Assembly (NCBI GenBank): GCA_002498455.1 | Contig: DAHO01000107.1 | Location: 1-8,276 of the forward strand | Direction of reading: 5' to 3' | Length of the DNA stretch: 8,276 bases | Source: Euryarchaeota archaeon UBA602 | GTDB lineage: Archaea; Thermoplasmatota; Poseidoniia; Poseidoniales; Thalassarchaeaceae | Shown here: positions 1-7,405 of the stretch, in pieces | How positions within the stretch are numbered: the first letter of the stretch is position 1 | How the letters are laid out: each line of letters opens with the position of its first letter | The notes under the pieces: model-generated | Seen by the model: the letters and a program-made list of their open reading frames with translations, nothing else | Databases searched by the model: none | Told to the model about the DNA's origin: nothing | Made by a program: the position numbers and the translations under genes

Positions 1-1122
1 GTCTTTGGTATACCGTTCTTCCACGCCGACCCTCATCGCAGTTGTATCCCAATCTTGTTGCATTAATTGTTGCATGCCCTTTGCCAGACCCTTGGCATCA
101 TCTACAGGAACCAAGATTCCGTCCTGTTCACGGACAATGTCGTTGGGCCCACCACAGCGTGTGGCCACGACGGGTCTTCCTGATGCCAATGACTCCAGTA
201 GAACGATACCGAATGTTTCGTATCGACTGGGGTGCACGAAGGCGTCGATTTGTTGGAAGAATGTATGTGCTTCGCCACGGGGGATGGAACCTGTGAATGT
301 GACGCGGTTGCTGATGCCCAATTCGCTGCACAAGTTTTCCAATCGGGCTCTAAGTGGCCCAGATCCACCGAGTAAGAGTCTGCAATTCGGCACGTTGGCC
401 AAGGCGTGCAGAAGAGTATCGTGCCCTTTATCTGCGACAAGATTTGCCAGGTAGCCGAATGTGAATTCATCATTCTCCGCTGGATTCTTCAACGGGAAAT
501 TATGCAGATCAATCATGTTCGGAACGGTCGTGAATTCCGTTGCGGGAATTTTCAGAATTCGCTCCAAATCCTCGGCAAGCGTGGAGCTGACTGAGAGTAA
601 TTGGTTTGCAGATTCGAGTGCTTGTTTCGCGGTCTTGCGCTCTCGTGGACCGACAATTCCTCTGGCGAATACACTTGCGCCAGCGGTGACAATGTACGGG
701 ATGTTTTCTCGTTTCGATATCGCTTGAGCGAGAATCGCACCCCACATCGTACACTTGGCATGGATGATATCTGGTGCCCCATTTTGTTGCGTGTAAGCAT
801 CATACATTCTCAGTGCCAACCGTTCTCTTGCGCGTACTGAAGCGCGATAGATTGGTGGGATTCGATGAAGTGGTCCAGGTTGATACAAGCGAATTCGTGC
901 ACGTACGACTGTGAGGTTGTTTTCTTCGGAGATTGTGATTTTGTCAGTGGGGCCTTTCAACCAAGTGGAGGATGGGAGGTCGTGGAATCTTGCATGAAGT
1001 ACGCCCACCTTGTGTCCCACTTCTGCAAACATCTCTGCTTGCTCTTGAAAGAAGGTTCCAAGAAGAGGTGCGTCGGCACTCGGATACCATGATGGGATAA
1101 ACAAAATGTGGTGTTTATCCAT
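1..1122 (-). CDS. Glycosyltransferase family 4 (GT-B fold), 3' end cut by window edge
   Basis: I translated this frame by hand: 374 codons are open from ATG 1122-1120 to base 1, with no stop. The protein should transfer a sugar from a nucleotide-sugar donor to a lipid-linked or glycan acceptor at the cytosolic face. The N-terminal half has a family 4 acceptor-domain look: HILFIPSWYP at residues 5-14, LGTFFQEQAEMFAEVGHKV around 22-40, and DIIHAK near 138-143. The C-terminal donor domain has ADKGHD (230-235, with the phosphate-binding lysine), LLLGGSGPL (249-257), and HPSRYETFGIVLLE (297-310), which gives the family 4 E-x7-E motif with E302 and E310. It ends near GILVPVDD, so only a few dozen residues should be missing. 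GGGTGAG sits just upstream of the ATG, supporting this start. It is divergent from the SDR gene. Acceptor and linkage cannot be read from sequence. Confidence 0.93.
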   Translation of the reverse strand, partial: MDKHHILFIPSWYPSADAPLLGTFFQEQAEMFAEVGHKVGVLHARFHDLPSSTWLKGPTDKITISEENNLTVVRARIRLYQPGPLHRIPPIYRASVRARERLALRMYDAYTQQNGAPDIIHAKCTMWGAILAQAISKRENIPYIVTAGASVFARGIVGPRERKTAKQALESANQLLSVSSTLAEDLERILKIPATEFTTVPNMIDLHNFPLKNPAENDEFTFGYLANLVADKGHDTLLHALANVPNCRLLLGGSGPLRARLENLCSELGISNRVTFTGSIPRGEAHTFFQQIDAFVHPSRYETFGIVLLESLASGRPVVATRCGGPNDIVREQDGILVPVDDAKGLAKGMQQLMQQDWDTTAMRVGVEERYTKD

Positions 1123-1307
1123 TAACTCACCCGAACATGGCTCGATGCGTGGTGGTCATGACGTTTGTGGACATTCGTTGGTAGTTTCGCGATTGGTTGT
1201 ATGGTTGACTCTCCATACAGTGACTCAACAATTTACAATTTTATGTCGAGAATTGGTAATCACGACATTAATCAAAACCGATTTACTACATCACTTTGGG
1301 GGAAATC
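1123..1307. promoter_or_regulatory. Divergent intergenic region, glycosyltransferase / SDR
   Basis: This gap separates two divergently read genes and must hold the promoters of both. A perfect inverted repeat with 7-base arms (TGTATGG and CCATACA) and an 8-base spacer lies at 1198-1219; the spacer contains a -35-like TTGACT (1205-1210). TGACTC occurs twice, at 1206-1211 and 1221-1226. A -10-like AACAAT (1227-1232) lies 16 bases after the TTGACT, but the match is weak. A TTTTATG stretch near 1238-1244 could serve as a TATA-like box if the host is an archaeon. I cannot assign a promoter with confidence. I see no gene here. Confidence 0.4.
1298..1304 (+). promoter_or_regulatory. Ribosome binding site GGGGGAA deciding the SDR start
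   Basis: A purine run lies 4-5 bases before TTG 1308, and it overlaps the alternative TTG 1296. The methyltransferase gene uses the same GGGGGA string at a similar distance from its ATG, which strengthens the reading as a ribosome binding site. Confidence 0.5.
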
Positions 1308-2186
1308 TTGCGGGTATTGATTGTAGGTGCCTCTGGGTTCATCGGATCCGATTTATCTCGGTCGACCCCCGATGACATAGAATTGGTTGGTACGTTCTCA
1401 TCGACACAGATTGATTCACATGGATTCGAAGTGCGCCGCCTCGACCTGCTCGATCGTGATCTAGATTGGAATGAAGAATTGAATGGTTTTGATTGTGTGA
1501 TTATTGCAGCAAGACCTGCTGGACATGACCGTGACAGTCGGAGTAAAATCGGAAAAGAAACCCATGATGTCTTTGCTGCAATGATTGAAGCGGTCCGCGG
1601 ACTCCCCGTTAAGCCTCATCTTGTCGCATTGCATGGGAGTCTTAGCTACGGTGATTGTGGAGAAAATCTTGTTTCAATTGGAGATAAAATCAATCCTGTT
1701 GGCTTCGCTGAATCCTATTCGATCGGAGAAAAACCGATCAGGGATTACTGTGAATCTGGGGGGAAGTGTGCAGTAATTCGGGCCCCTTGGGTTTTGGGTG
1801 GAGGGTCATGGTATCAAGCGATGTATGCATTGCCCGACAAGATTCCCATACTCAGGAGTGGGAGTCAATGGATGTCGATTATCACTGTAGAAGCACTATC
1901 CCAGTTCATTTGGGATTGTGTCAAAAAAGAGCGGGTTGGAGTATTACACCCGCCCTTGAGTTATCGATGTCGACAGAGAGATTTTGCTAAACTGATATCT
2001 GATGTATCGGGTAATAAAATAACGAATCTAGGATGGTTGGGGATGCTTAGATTTGAGCCCCAAATGCGAGACTCGGTGCTAGCGTCAATCCGCTTGGATG
2101 ATGGTCGTGAATATTCTTCAGAAGAAGAATCTAAGCGCGTACAATTGGAGAATTACATCAAACGAATTCATACTGGTTTTTCATAG
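1308..2186 (+). CDS. NAD(P)-dependent SDR / nucleotide-sugar epimerase-reductase-like protein with altered active site
   Basis: The 292-residue protein opens with a beta strand and a Rossmann GxxGxxG dinucleotide-binding motif, VLIVGASGFIG, at residues 3-13. That is typical of extended or atypical short-chain dehydrogenases acting on nucleotide sugars. An acidic LDLLDRD follows strand two, and later parts also follow the extended SDR pattern: LHGSLSYG where the catalytic serine sits, then VIRAPWVLGGGSW. The catalytic YxxxK is not intact. The equivalent site reads YSIGEKPIRDY, with Glu at the lysine position and Lys one residue later, so the reaction may differ or be lost. I chose TTG 1308 because GGGGGAA lies 4-5 bases upstream and the protein then begins MRVLIVG; TTG 1296, in frame, would add four residues but has no ribosome site. 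Its tail overlaps the convergent methyltransferase gene by 19 bp. A role in making a modified sugar donor is inferred from the neighbours. Confidence 0.85.
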   Translation: MRVLIVGASGFIGSDLSRSTPDDIELVGTFSSTQIDSHGFEVRRLDLLDRDLDWNEELNGFDCVIIAARPAGHDRDSRSKIGKETHDVFAAMIEAVRGLPVKPHLVALHGSLSYGDCGENLVSIGDKINPVGFAESYSIGEKPIRDYCESGGKCAVIRAPWVLGGGSWYQAMYALPDKIPILRSGSQWMSIITVEALSQFIWDCVKKERVGVLHPPLSYRCRQRDFAKLISDVSGNKITNLGWLGMLRFEPQMRDSVLASIRLDDGREYSSEEESKRVQLENYIKRIHTGFS

Positions 2187-2968
2187 ACGTATAGGGAATA
2201 TTCGCCGCAATTCCAAAATGGGGTCCATTGTAGCAATTGATCGATATTGAACAAAAATCGACTCCTGATTCCCCCTATGGGCGCCCAATGTTGCCGATAC
2301 CATGCAGGGTGAGTAATACAGTATCCTTTGACGTGGGATTTCTTCAGATATTTCCCAAAAATCCTGTTGATCTGCCTGGCGGAATAACAAGTTGATGCGA
2401 GGTGGCGGGTCGGAGAATAACCACCCCAGAACCTGCGTAAACGGGCAAATGCTCTAGTTGGTCGGAACGTCAACAGATTCCAAAAAATTTCGAACAAATA
2501 CCACTTGTTAACAAACGTCGCTACGATTCTACCGCCGGGCTTTAGAATCTGAGATAGCTGCTCTACTGCTAAATCTAGATCCCCACAGGTGTTCAATGCA
2601 CCAAAGAAAACGTACACCGTATCAATCGATGAGGGTTCGAAATGCTCTACGGCCTCTGTCGGACCCCCCAAAAGCGGATTCAATTTTTGATTTATTTCCG
2701 ATTTTTCACGAACGATTTTATGAAAATTCGGCGTTATATCCAGACCGTGTACTACGACATTTTTCTCCTGTTCCGAGAACCACACCATGTCGAGACCGGG
2801 GCCATAACCGATCTCAAGGATTGACTCGATGTTGCCGTTTAGGACCACTTCTCGGAATTGTTTTCGTAACTCGATTAATACCGGGTTGGAATCTGCGCGG
2901 CTCTCAAAAGTTGATGCCTCATCATCATAGTAGTCTGCAACGGATTGATGATACGAATCATTATCCAT
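2168..2968 (-). CDS. Class I SAM-dependent methyltransferase
   Basis: The predicted protein has 266 residues. It should transfer a methyl group from S-adenosylmethionine, perhaps to a sugar or glycan given the context, but the substrate is not visible. The N-terminus has a YYDDEASTFESRA stretch seen in many small-molecule methyltransferases. Motif I follows at residues 50-58 (ILEIGYGPG), the acidic end of strand two is in HGLDIT (D77), and ILKPGGRIV (about 141-149) is the usual loop after motif III. The last hundred residues are rich in aromatic and basic residues (WYLFEIFW, RFWGGYSP), suggesting a substrate lid or membrane contact. I chose ATG 2968 over an in-frame start at 3004 because GGGGGA lies 5 bases upstream and the extra residues match nothing. 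It overlaps the upstream nucleotidyltransferase gene by 8 bp, so translation is probably coupled. Its stop lies inside the end of the convergent SDR gene. Confidence 0.9.
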   Translation of the reverse strand: MDNDSYHQSVADYYDDEASTFESRADSNPVLIELRKQFREVVLNGNIESILEIGYGPGLDMVWFSEQEKNVVVHGLDITPNFHKIVREKSEINQKLNPLLGGPTEAVEHFEPSSIDTVYVFFGALNTCGDLDLAVEQLSQILKPGGRIVATFVNKWYLFEIFWNLLTFRPTRAFARLRRFWGGYSPTRHLASTCYSARQINRIFGKYLKKSHVKGYCITHPAWYRQHWAPIGGIRSRFLFNIDQLLQWTPFWNCGEYSLYVYEKPV

Positions 2969-2979
2969 TACTATCCCCC
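2961..2979 (-). promoter_or_regulatory. Stop/start overlap with internal ribosome site, nucleotidyltransferase to methyltransferase
   Basis: The TAA of the upstream gene (2963-2961) lies downstream of the methyltransferase ATG (2968-2966) in another frame, giving an 8-bp overlap. GGGGGA ends 5 bases before the ATG, inside the last codons of the upstream gene. This geometry favours translational coupling and roughly matched production of the two proteins. Confidence 0.6.
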
Positions 2980-3818
2980 ACCACTTGGATGTACTCATTC
3001 TCAATCCGCTTTTTATGTTCGTTCTCGTGACCCCGGCAAACAGACCTAGTATAGATTGCTTCAGTGGATGTGGAATGTTTAGTCAGTTCCTTGATTCGCC
3101 TATTCGCTTCCCAAGATTCTATGAAATTTCCGAAAATTGGTAGACGCATTATTGACCACCACCAAGGATATGATTTCTCTCCGGAAACAAAAATCATCTG
3201 CTTAGTCTTAGAGTTTGGAAGTATCTCTGTAGCCCATTGATTGGCTTCATACAACGATGTGAGGCCACCAGTATCCTTGACCGGGATTATTTGCATCAAT
3301 TCACGTGCCGCATAGATACTCGGTTCAATCTCTAATGATTCCTCGTCCAATACCATGTTGGGGCATAGATACTCTCCGGATTCATGGTTATGCGCTAGAT
3401 AGATTGCCAGTGCTCTGACTCGCCATACCCAGTTCTTACGAGTGATGATCAATACGTCGACATCTCCCCCATCTTGACACACACCTGCAGCAACGGATCC
3501 TGTGATTGCCAAGCCAGTCACCATTCTGCATGAGGCTAAAATAGCAAGGACATTTTCAGTAATGCTAAGCATCATATTTGCATTTTTTTTCCACTCTCTG
3601 ATGCTTGCATTCACCGGGTAAGAACTTGTGAGTATGTGTCCGTTTTTCCGCTGGATATCGTCGCTGCTATCGATAATGTCGTTCATGTCATCAATGCTCA
3701 TCTTTCGCAGAAGATTGTGGTGGAGCTCCTCGCTTGTTAAATGGTGATTGAAGATACTGGCCCAAGCTAACGTTTCTTCGATACTATCGATTCCGCTGGT
3801 GGGCTTATTCAACAACAT
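2961..3818 (-). CDS. Pol-beta-superfamily nucleotidyltransferase-domain protein of the polysaccharide-locus type
   Basis: From ATG 3818 the protein has 285 residues. The core is AITGSVAAG followed by GGDVDVLII: a G-S pair and two acidic residues (D119 and D121), the metal-binding signature of pol-beta-fold nucleotidyltransferases. Before it comes a helical, winged-helix-like region (EETLAWASIFNHHLTSEELH). After it come LCPNMVLDEESLEI, a YAARELMQIIPV helix and an EANQWATEILPN block. I recall this arrangement from uncharacterised proteins in polysaccharide gene clusters; their substrate is unknown. No HEPN partner gene is adjacent, so a MntA-type antitoxin is unlikely. An in-frame TTG at 3878 would add 20 residues and leave only 24 bp before the divergent gene; neither start has a clear ribosome site. 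Its last codons contain the start and ribosome site of the methyltransferase gene, so the two are probably one operon. Confidence 0.8.
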   Translation of the reverse strand: MLLNKPTSGIDSIEETLAWASIFNHHLTSEELHHNLLRKMSIDDMNDIIDSSDDIQRKNGHILTSSYPVNASIREWKKNANMMLSITENVLAILASCRMVTGLAITGSVAAGVCQDGGDVDVLIITRKNWVWRVRALAIYLAHNHESGEYLCPNMVLDEESLEIEPSIYAARELMQIIPVKDTGGLTSLYEANQWATEILPNSKTKQMIFVSGEKSYPWWWSIMRLPIFGNFIESWEANRRIKELTKHSTSTEAIYTRSVCRGHENEHKKRIENEYIQVVGDSNG

Positions 3819-3902
3819 GAATATACTGGGCGATGGGAGATGGCTTATCAAATTCTGTACCTGTATTAGCAGTTTCAATTACTAGATTATGTTGGGAAAG
3901 CC
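3819..3902. promoter_or_regulatory. Short divergent promoter region, nucleotidyltransferase / GT-C
   Basis: If the nucleotidyltransferase starts at ATG 3818, these 84 bases must hold promoters for both divergent genes; if it starts at TTG 3878, only 24 bases remain. The stretch is AT-rich in its second half (CAATTACTAGATTATG). I see no clear -35/-10 pair or strong inverted repeat. Confidence 0.35.
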
Positions 3903-5786
3903 ATGCGGCGGGACATCTCCTTGGGTTGTCGCATAACGCAGGAGCTCATGCCTCTGTTGATGATTTTAGGGGCGGTGATGAGTCTTGGAACTGGGTTGGG
4001 GGCTCCATCGATATTGGCCATTGTGACTGTGCATGTATTGATTTTTTACTGGTTTTACACACTGAGGGGTAACTCCCTAGAACGGGCAGATGTGCGATTT
4101 CTGGTGGTGCCGACTGTGGTATTATACACCCTTAGTACAACAAACTATGACCAATATCCGATGATGTATGATCAGGCCTACCACCTACAGATTTCCAACC
4201 GGATTCTTGAACGGTGGGATTGGGAACCATTCCATCAGGGATTGGCATATTCATTCAGGCCTGAGTTGGTACCGGGTTTAGCCGCAATAGAACTATTCTG
4301 GACAGGTGAGACATTCAATGTTGATTATATTCCGATATTATTGCTATGTGCATCGGGATGGGCCGTGCACAATCTGGCAGACTCTTTTGTGAGTGAGCGA
4401 CTTGGATTTCTAGCTGCGATAACATTCCTTTTGCTACCAGTAATAGTTGAATATGGTCCTTCAATGATGCTAGACGTTGCCGTATCGGGCATGATAATAT
4501 CGGTATTATTCATGTTGAAAAAGTCCAATCTTCAGTGTAAACACTATTTCATCATTCTCGGAATTTTAAGTGCATGTCTAGGGTTGACAAAATATCCATA
4601 CTTTTACATCGGCCCATTGATTATACTCATCTTATTCGTGGAGAAAAGGAGGTTACAAGCAAAGTATACCTTATTCGGTTACATCGGTATTAGTGGTCTG
4701 TTTTTGATAAAAAATCTTGTTAAGACCTCAGATCCGATCGGACCGATGAAATCCCAAATCGATGGTACAATTGCTAGTGTCAACAATGAGATTACGGGGT
4801 CAACATATACATTCGATGATTTTGTTAATGGGTTTGTTTCTGAGTGGCCCGAAGCGCTGTTAGTGGTTGCGATTCTAGGGCACTTCATCCTAATCAAGGA
4901 AGACCGTTCTTTTCTCAAGTATAGTTGGATAATTTTGCTGCCTGGGATCTTATTACATGGTGTAATCTTAGATTTTGGCTGGGTACGGTACTCGACTCCT
5001 TGGCTTGCGCTTGCATGTGTAGGAATTCCTGCCACCATCTCGTACGTGTCGACTTCGATGGAGGTAGATCTTCAAAAACGGAGTTTAACCACCGTATTTG
5101 TTTGTTTGATAATCTTGGTTTCAACAGCTGAAATGGTGGTACAAGATAGTGATGAACAAGAACTGGTTGAATACCGATCTGAGAGATATTGGGAATATTT
5201 GAGCCTGCACATTCAGGCTGGGGCTGTATTACCTGATGATTCAGTGGTGTTAACTGGTACCGATATCACGTTCGGGCTTTACGCAAGTACGGAATCGTAC
5301 CGTTACGAAGATCCTGCCGACCCCATCAATCATGCAATTGGTAAATTCGGGGCGACGCATGTATACACTGATTCTAAGTTCTACAGGTATGACATTGATG
5401 TCAATTACACGTTCTTGTATGGCTCCCCAATAGAGCCCTACATGAGCTTTGAATCGGATTACAATTCTGGGTACTTGTGGGCAGTAAATGATTCAAGATT
5501 TGAGAATATTTCGCGATGGTTGGATTCGCCAATAGAGATTATTGGCAATGGTCAAAGCCATGGTGATTTCGCCCTTCTAATGGGGAATTCAACATTGAAT
5601 ATACAAGATGATTTCAGAATTTACAGAATCGCTGAATTCGATGGCGATATGGATCTCGAAGGACTATTCGAAGGGATTGCAGGCAACGCAGATGACGAAC
5701 GTATTTTGTGCGAATCCGTGGAACAATGCTCGGAAATAGAGCGACTGGAGCGATTGTCCACAATATGGGCAGTTTGGGTTGTTTAG
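3903..5786 (+). CDS. GT-C-fold membrane glycosyltransferase (GT39/ArnT/PMT-like) with extracytoplasmic C-terminal domain
   Basis: The 627-residue protein is polytopic. I see about eleven or twelve hydrophobic segments between residues 15 and 411, then a soluble tail of about 215 residues. Such enzymes take a sugar from a polyprenyl-phosphate carrier and attach it to a lipid, glycan or protein on the outer face of the membrane. The loop after the third hydrophobic segment (80-140) has MYDQAYHLQISNRI with D90, the place where GT-C enzymes carry their catalytic Asp. LGLTKYPYFYIGPLI (227-241) resembles the K-Y/P motif of GT39-type proteins. The tail has ATHVYTDS, like the mixed alpha/beta C-terminal domains of this class, and four N-x-S/T sequons. 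ATG 3903 has TGGGAAAG upstream; ATG 3948 (residue 16) with GGAG three bases upstream is a possible alternative. Its stop overlaps the convergent gene by 4 bp. Substrate is unknown. Confidence 0.85.
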   Translation: MRRDISLGCRITQELMPLLMILGAVMSLGTGLGAPSILAIVTVHVLIFYWFYTLRGNSLERADVRFLVVPTVVLYTLSTTNYDQYPMMYDQAYHLQISNRILERWDWEPFHQGLAYSFRPELVPGLAAIELFWTGETFNVDYIPILLLCASGWAVHNLADSFVSERLGFLAAITFLLLPVIVEYGPSMMLDVAVSGMIISVLFMLKKSNLQCKHYFIILGILSACLGLTKYPYFYIGPLIILILFVEKRRLQAKYTLFGYIGISGLFLIKNLVKTSDPIGPMKSQIDGTIASVNNEITGSTYTFDDFVNGFVSEWPEALLVVAILGHFILIKEDRSFLKYSWIILLPGILLHGVILDFGWVRYSTPWLALACVGIPATISYVSTSMEVDLQKRSLTTVFVCLIILVSTAEMVVQDSDEQELVEYRSERYWEYLSLHIQAGAVLPDDSVVLTGTDITFGLYASTESYRYEDPADPINHAIGKFGATHVYTDSKFYRYDIDVNYTFLYGSPIEPYMSFESDYNSGYLWAVNDSRFENISRWLDSPIEIIGNGQSHGDFALLMGNSTLNIQDDFRIYRIAEFDGDMDLEGLFEGIAGNADDERILCESVEQCSEIERLERLSTIWAVWVV

Positions 5787-7405
5787 CCGGGTAGGTTGCG
5801 GAGTAGTGTGGCTGCGTCATCCTTTCGTGGCCTTGGTTTCGGAGGAAAGGGGGGGGCGCCTCCGAGAATTTGTGCGCACCAATATACTGTACGCAGTTTG
5901 AATTCTTCAAGCCACTTCACCAATTCTGATTGGTCATCTTTTATTTGCTTCAGTTGATCGATCGAGGCTCCAATCTCAACGGCCCATGGGTGCCCCTGTG
6001 GCCCGATTCCACCCTCTTCAGAGCGGTTCCTTCCTTTCTCTAAGAGTTGAGTGGCTTCTGAGAACCACTCTCCACTATGGCCATCGTAATCATGTCCAAT
6101 TCTGTATTCTACAGCGATGATGAGGCGTGCTACAGACTCACTAAACCAAATATCTCCATAATTGATAGCCCAGCCCCAACCATCCTTCTTCAGAGCAGCA
6201 AGACGTAATTTCTCTGCGGCCTCTGTCCACTTACCGCGCATCATTAATTCGACGCCTTCAATCCACATAAAGCGGGCTGCTTCTAGGAGTCTTTTGTGAT
6301 AACAGCCCTTGAGGTTGATTTCAGCTGATTGGCGGATTTCTGGGTTACCAAATGTGAGTGCGTGACCTAGGTAAAGTTCACATTCAAAGAGTGTATTTTC
6401 TAGGAGTTTGTGAACATTCATGTGAAAGCCTCCAAGTTGGGCCCACCAAAATCCTCCTTCGAGGCGTGGGTGTTGCTCTAGTAAGTCTCGTAATTGCCGA
6501 AGATCTGTCAGCATCCTGTTACAGGTTTCGCGATTGTCAAGTATTCCCTGCTCCCATTGATCCCAAGAAGTAATTAGATTCTGGAGAATGTTGTTTGCTA
6601 CGGCACTTGCTCCTTGTTGTTCTTGTGTGAAGGCTTCTAGATCGAAACCGTCTGGTGGATGGTTGCCCTCGACTGTGAAACTTACTTCAATACGAATCAA
6701 GCCTACATTGGGTTCGTTCCAACCGGCTGTGCTTACTGCAACAAAATCAACACGGTAAGACTGATCTCTATGGGGGTCGAAACGAATCGTGCCAGAAAGG
6801 GTCCCTTTGTCAGAAAAAGAAAGCCCTGGTGGGAGGCGAGTCAGAGTAGGAGATTGTAGGAATCCTCCCCATGCCTGAATTGACTCTTCCAAATAGTGAC
6901 TTACGGTTTCACCAACTTGGACTGTTCCAAGGTCAAACATTTGTCTGGTCACAGGAAGTTTGTTGCGGGTTGCGCAACGATAGTGCTCGCTGTATAGTTC
7001 AACGGTTGACCAATTTAGTGGGCTTTTGTCACAGCAATGGCAAAGGCCGCTGCGGTAGCTGTTGTTACCTTGGTGTCTGGGATTGTGAATGCTCTCTAAC
7101 TGAATTTGTGAATCTGATGCCCTTGGAACAGTGTGTTCTAATTCCTGGGGAAGTTCAGCAAGAGCGTCCTTACGATGAATGATTCTCAAATCCTCTACTG
7201 TAGCCTCGCGACAGAAGCGTTTGTCATCCTCAGGTACGTAAATCAGTGCATGATTTTCTTCGACTATCACTTGATATGGGGCCGTAACACCCTCGTCCCA
7301 GTGCTCTTCACTGTAGTGCAATGCAATGATTCTCCCTAGTTTCCACCCGCTTGGTCCAAGATTGCACATAACGGGTGTGCCGACCCCAAAACGGAGGTTT
7401 ACCAT
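5783..7405 (-). CDS. Multidomain protein: phytoplankton-type N-terminal domain, Cys/His site, He_PIG Ig-like domain, helical domain
   Basis: I know no function for this 540-residue protein. Residues 5-68 (FGVGTPVMCNLG, then GWKLGRI, HWDEGVTAPYQVIV, YVPEDD) match a small beta-rich domain that I recall chiefly from proteins of eukaryotic microalgae and some bacteria. Residues 122-144 give C-x2-C-x15-H-x2-C (CHCC, then LYSEHYRC), a possible zinc site. Residues 156-246 look like a putative Ig domain: LPPGLS (191-196) and GTLSGT (201-206) are its hallmark. From 255 on the protein is helical, with very conserved-looking blocks such as GFHMNVHKLLENTLFECELY (326-345) and KKDGWGWAINYGDIW (406-420), perhaps TPR-like. 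The end is proline-rich (PPFPPKPRPRK). I see no signal peptide or membrane helix, so it is probably cytosolic. ATG 7405 has no ribosome site but the first domain begins right after it. The gene follows the two-helix membrane protein by 51 bp on the same strand. Confidence 0.75.
   Translation of the reverse strand: MVNLRFGVGTPVMCNLGPSGWKLGRIIALHYSEEHWDEGVTAPYQVIVEENHALIYVPEDDKRFCREATVEDLRIIHRKDALAELPQELEHTVPRASDSQIQLESIHNPRHQGNNSYRSGLCHCCDKSPLNWSTVELYSEHYRCATRNKLPVTRQMFDLGTVQVGETVSHYLEESIQAWGGFLQSPTLTRLPPGLSFSDKGTLSGTIRFDPHRDQSYRVDFVAVSTAGWNEPNVGLIRIEVSFTVEGNHPPDGFDLEAFTQEQQGASAVANNILQNLITSWDQWEQGILDNRETCNRMLTDLRQLRDLLEQHPRLEGGFWWAQLGGFHMNVHKLLENTLFECELYLGHALTFGNPEIRQSAEINLKGCYHKRLLEAARFMWIEGVELMMRGKWTEAAEKLRLAALKKDGWGWAINYGDIWFSESVARLIIAVEYRIGHDYDGHSGEWFSEATQLLEKGRNRSEEGGIGPQGHPWAVEIGASIDQLKQIKDDQSELVKWLEEFKLRTVYWCAQILGGAPPFPPKPRPRKDDAATLLRNLPG

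Noticed and set aside
102..473. Minus-strand open frame of 123 codons, and others at 509-803
   Set aside because: They are out-of-frame shadows of the glycosyltransferase, whose own frame is open from 1122 to the window edge with clear family motifs.
1106..1375. Plus-strand open frame of 89 codons across the divergent gap
   Set aside because: It overlaps the starts of both the glycosyltransferase and SDR genes, has no ribosome site, and its Cys/His-rich translation resembles no family.
2596..3030. Plus-strand open frame of 144 codons
   Set aside because: It lies antisense to the methyltransferase and nucleotidyltransferase genes, which have recognisable motifs; its own translation is low-complexity and unrecognisable.
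2961..3818. MntA-type antitoxin of a HEPN/MNT toxin-antitoxin pair
   Set aside because: The pol-beta signature fits, but the protein is too long, has extra N- and C-terminal regions of the polysaccharide-locus type, and the neighbour is a methyltransferase, not a HEPN protein.
4679..5038. Minus-strand open frame of 119 codons
   Set aside because: It is antisense within the membrane glycosyltransferase gene and shows no domain or ribosome site.
5839..5856. G-rich run near the 3' end of the multidomain gene as a possible G-quadruplex or terminator
   Set aside because: It encodes the proline-rich tail of the protein (PPFPPKP) and has only one long G run, so coding explains it.
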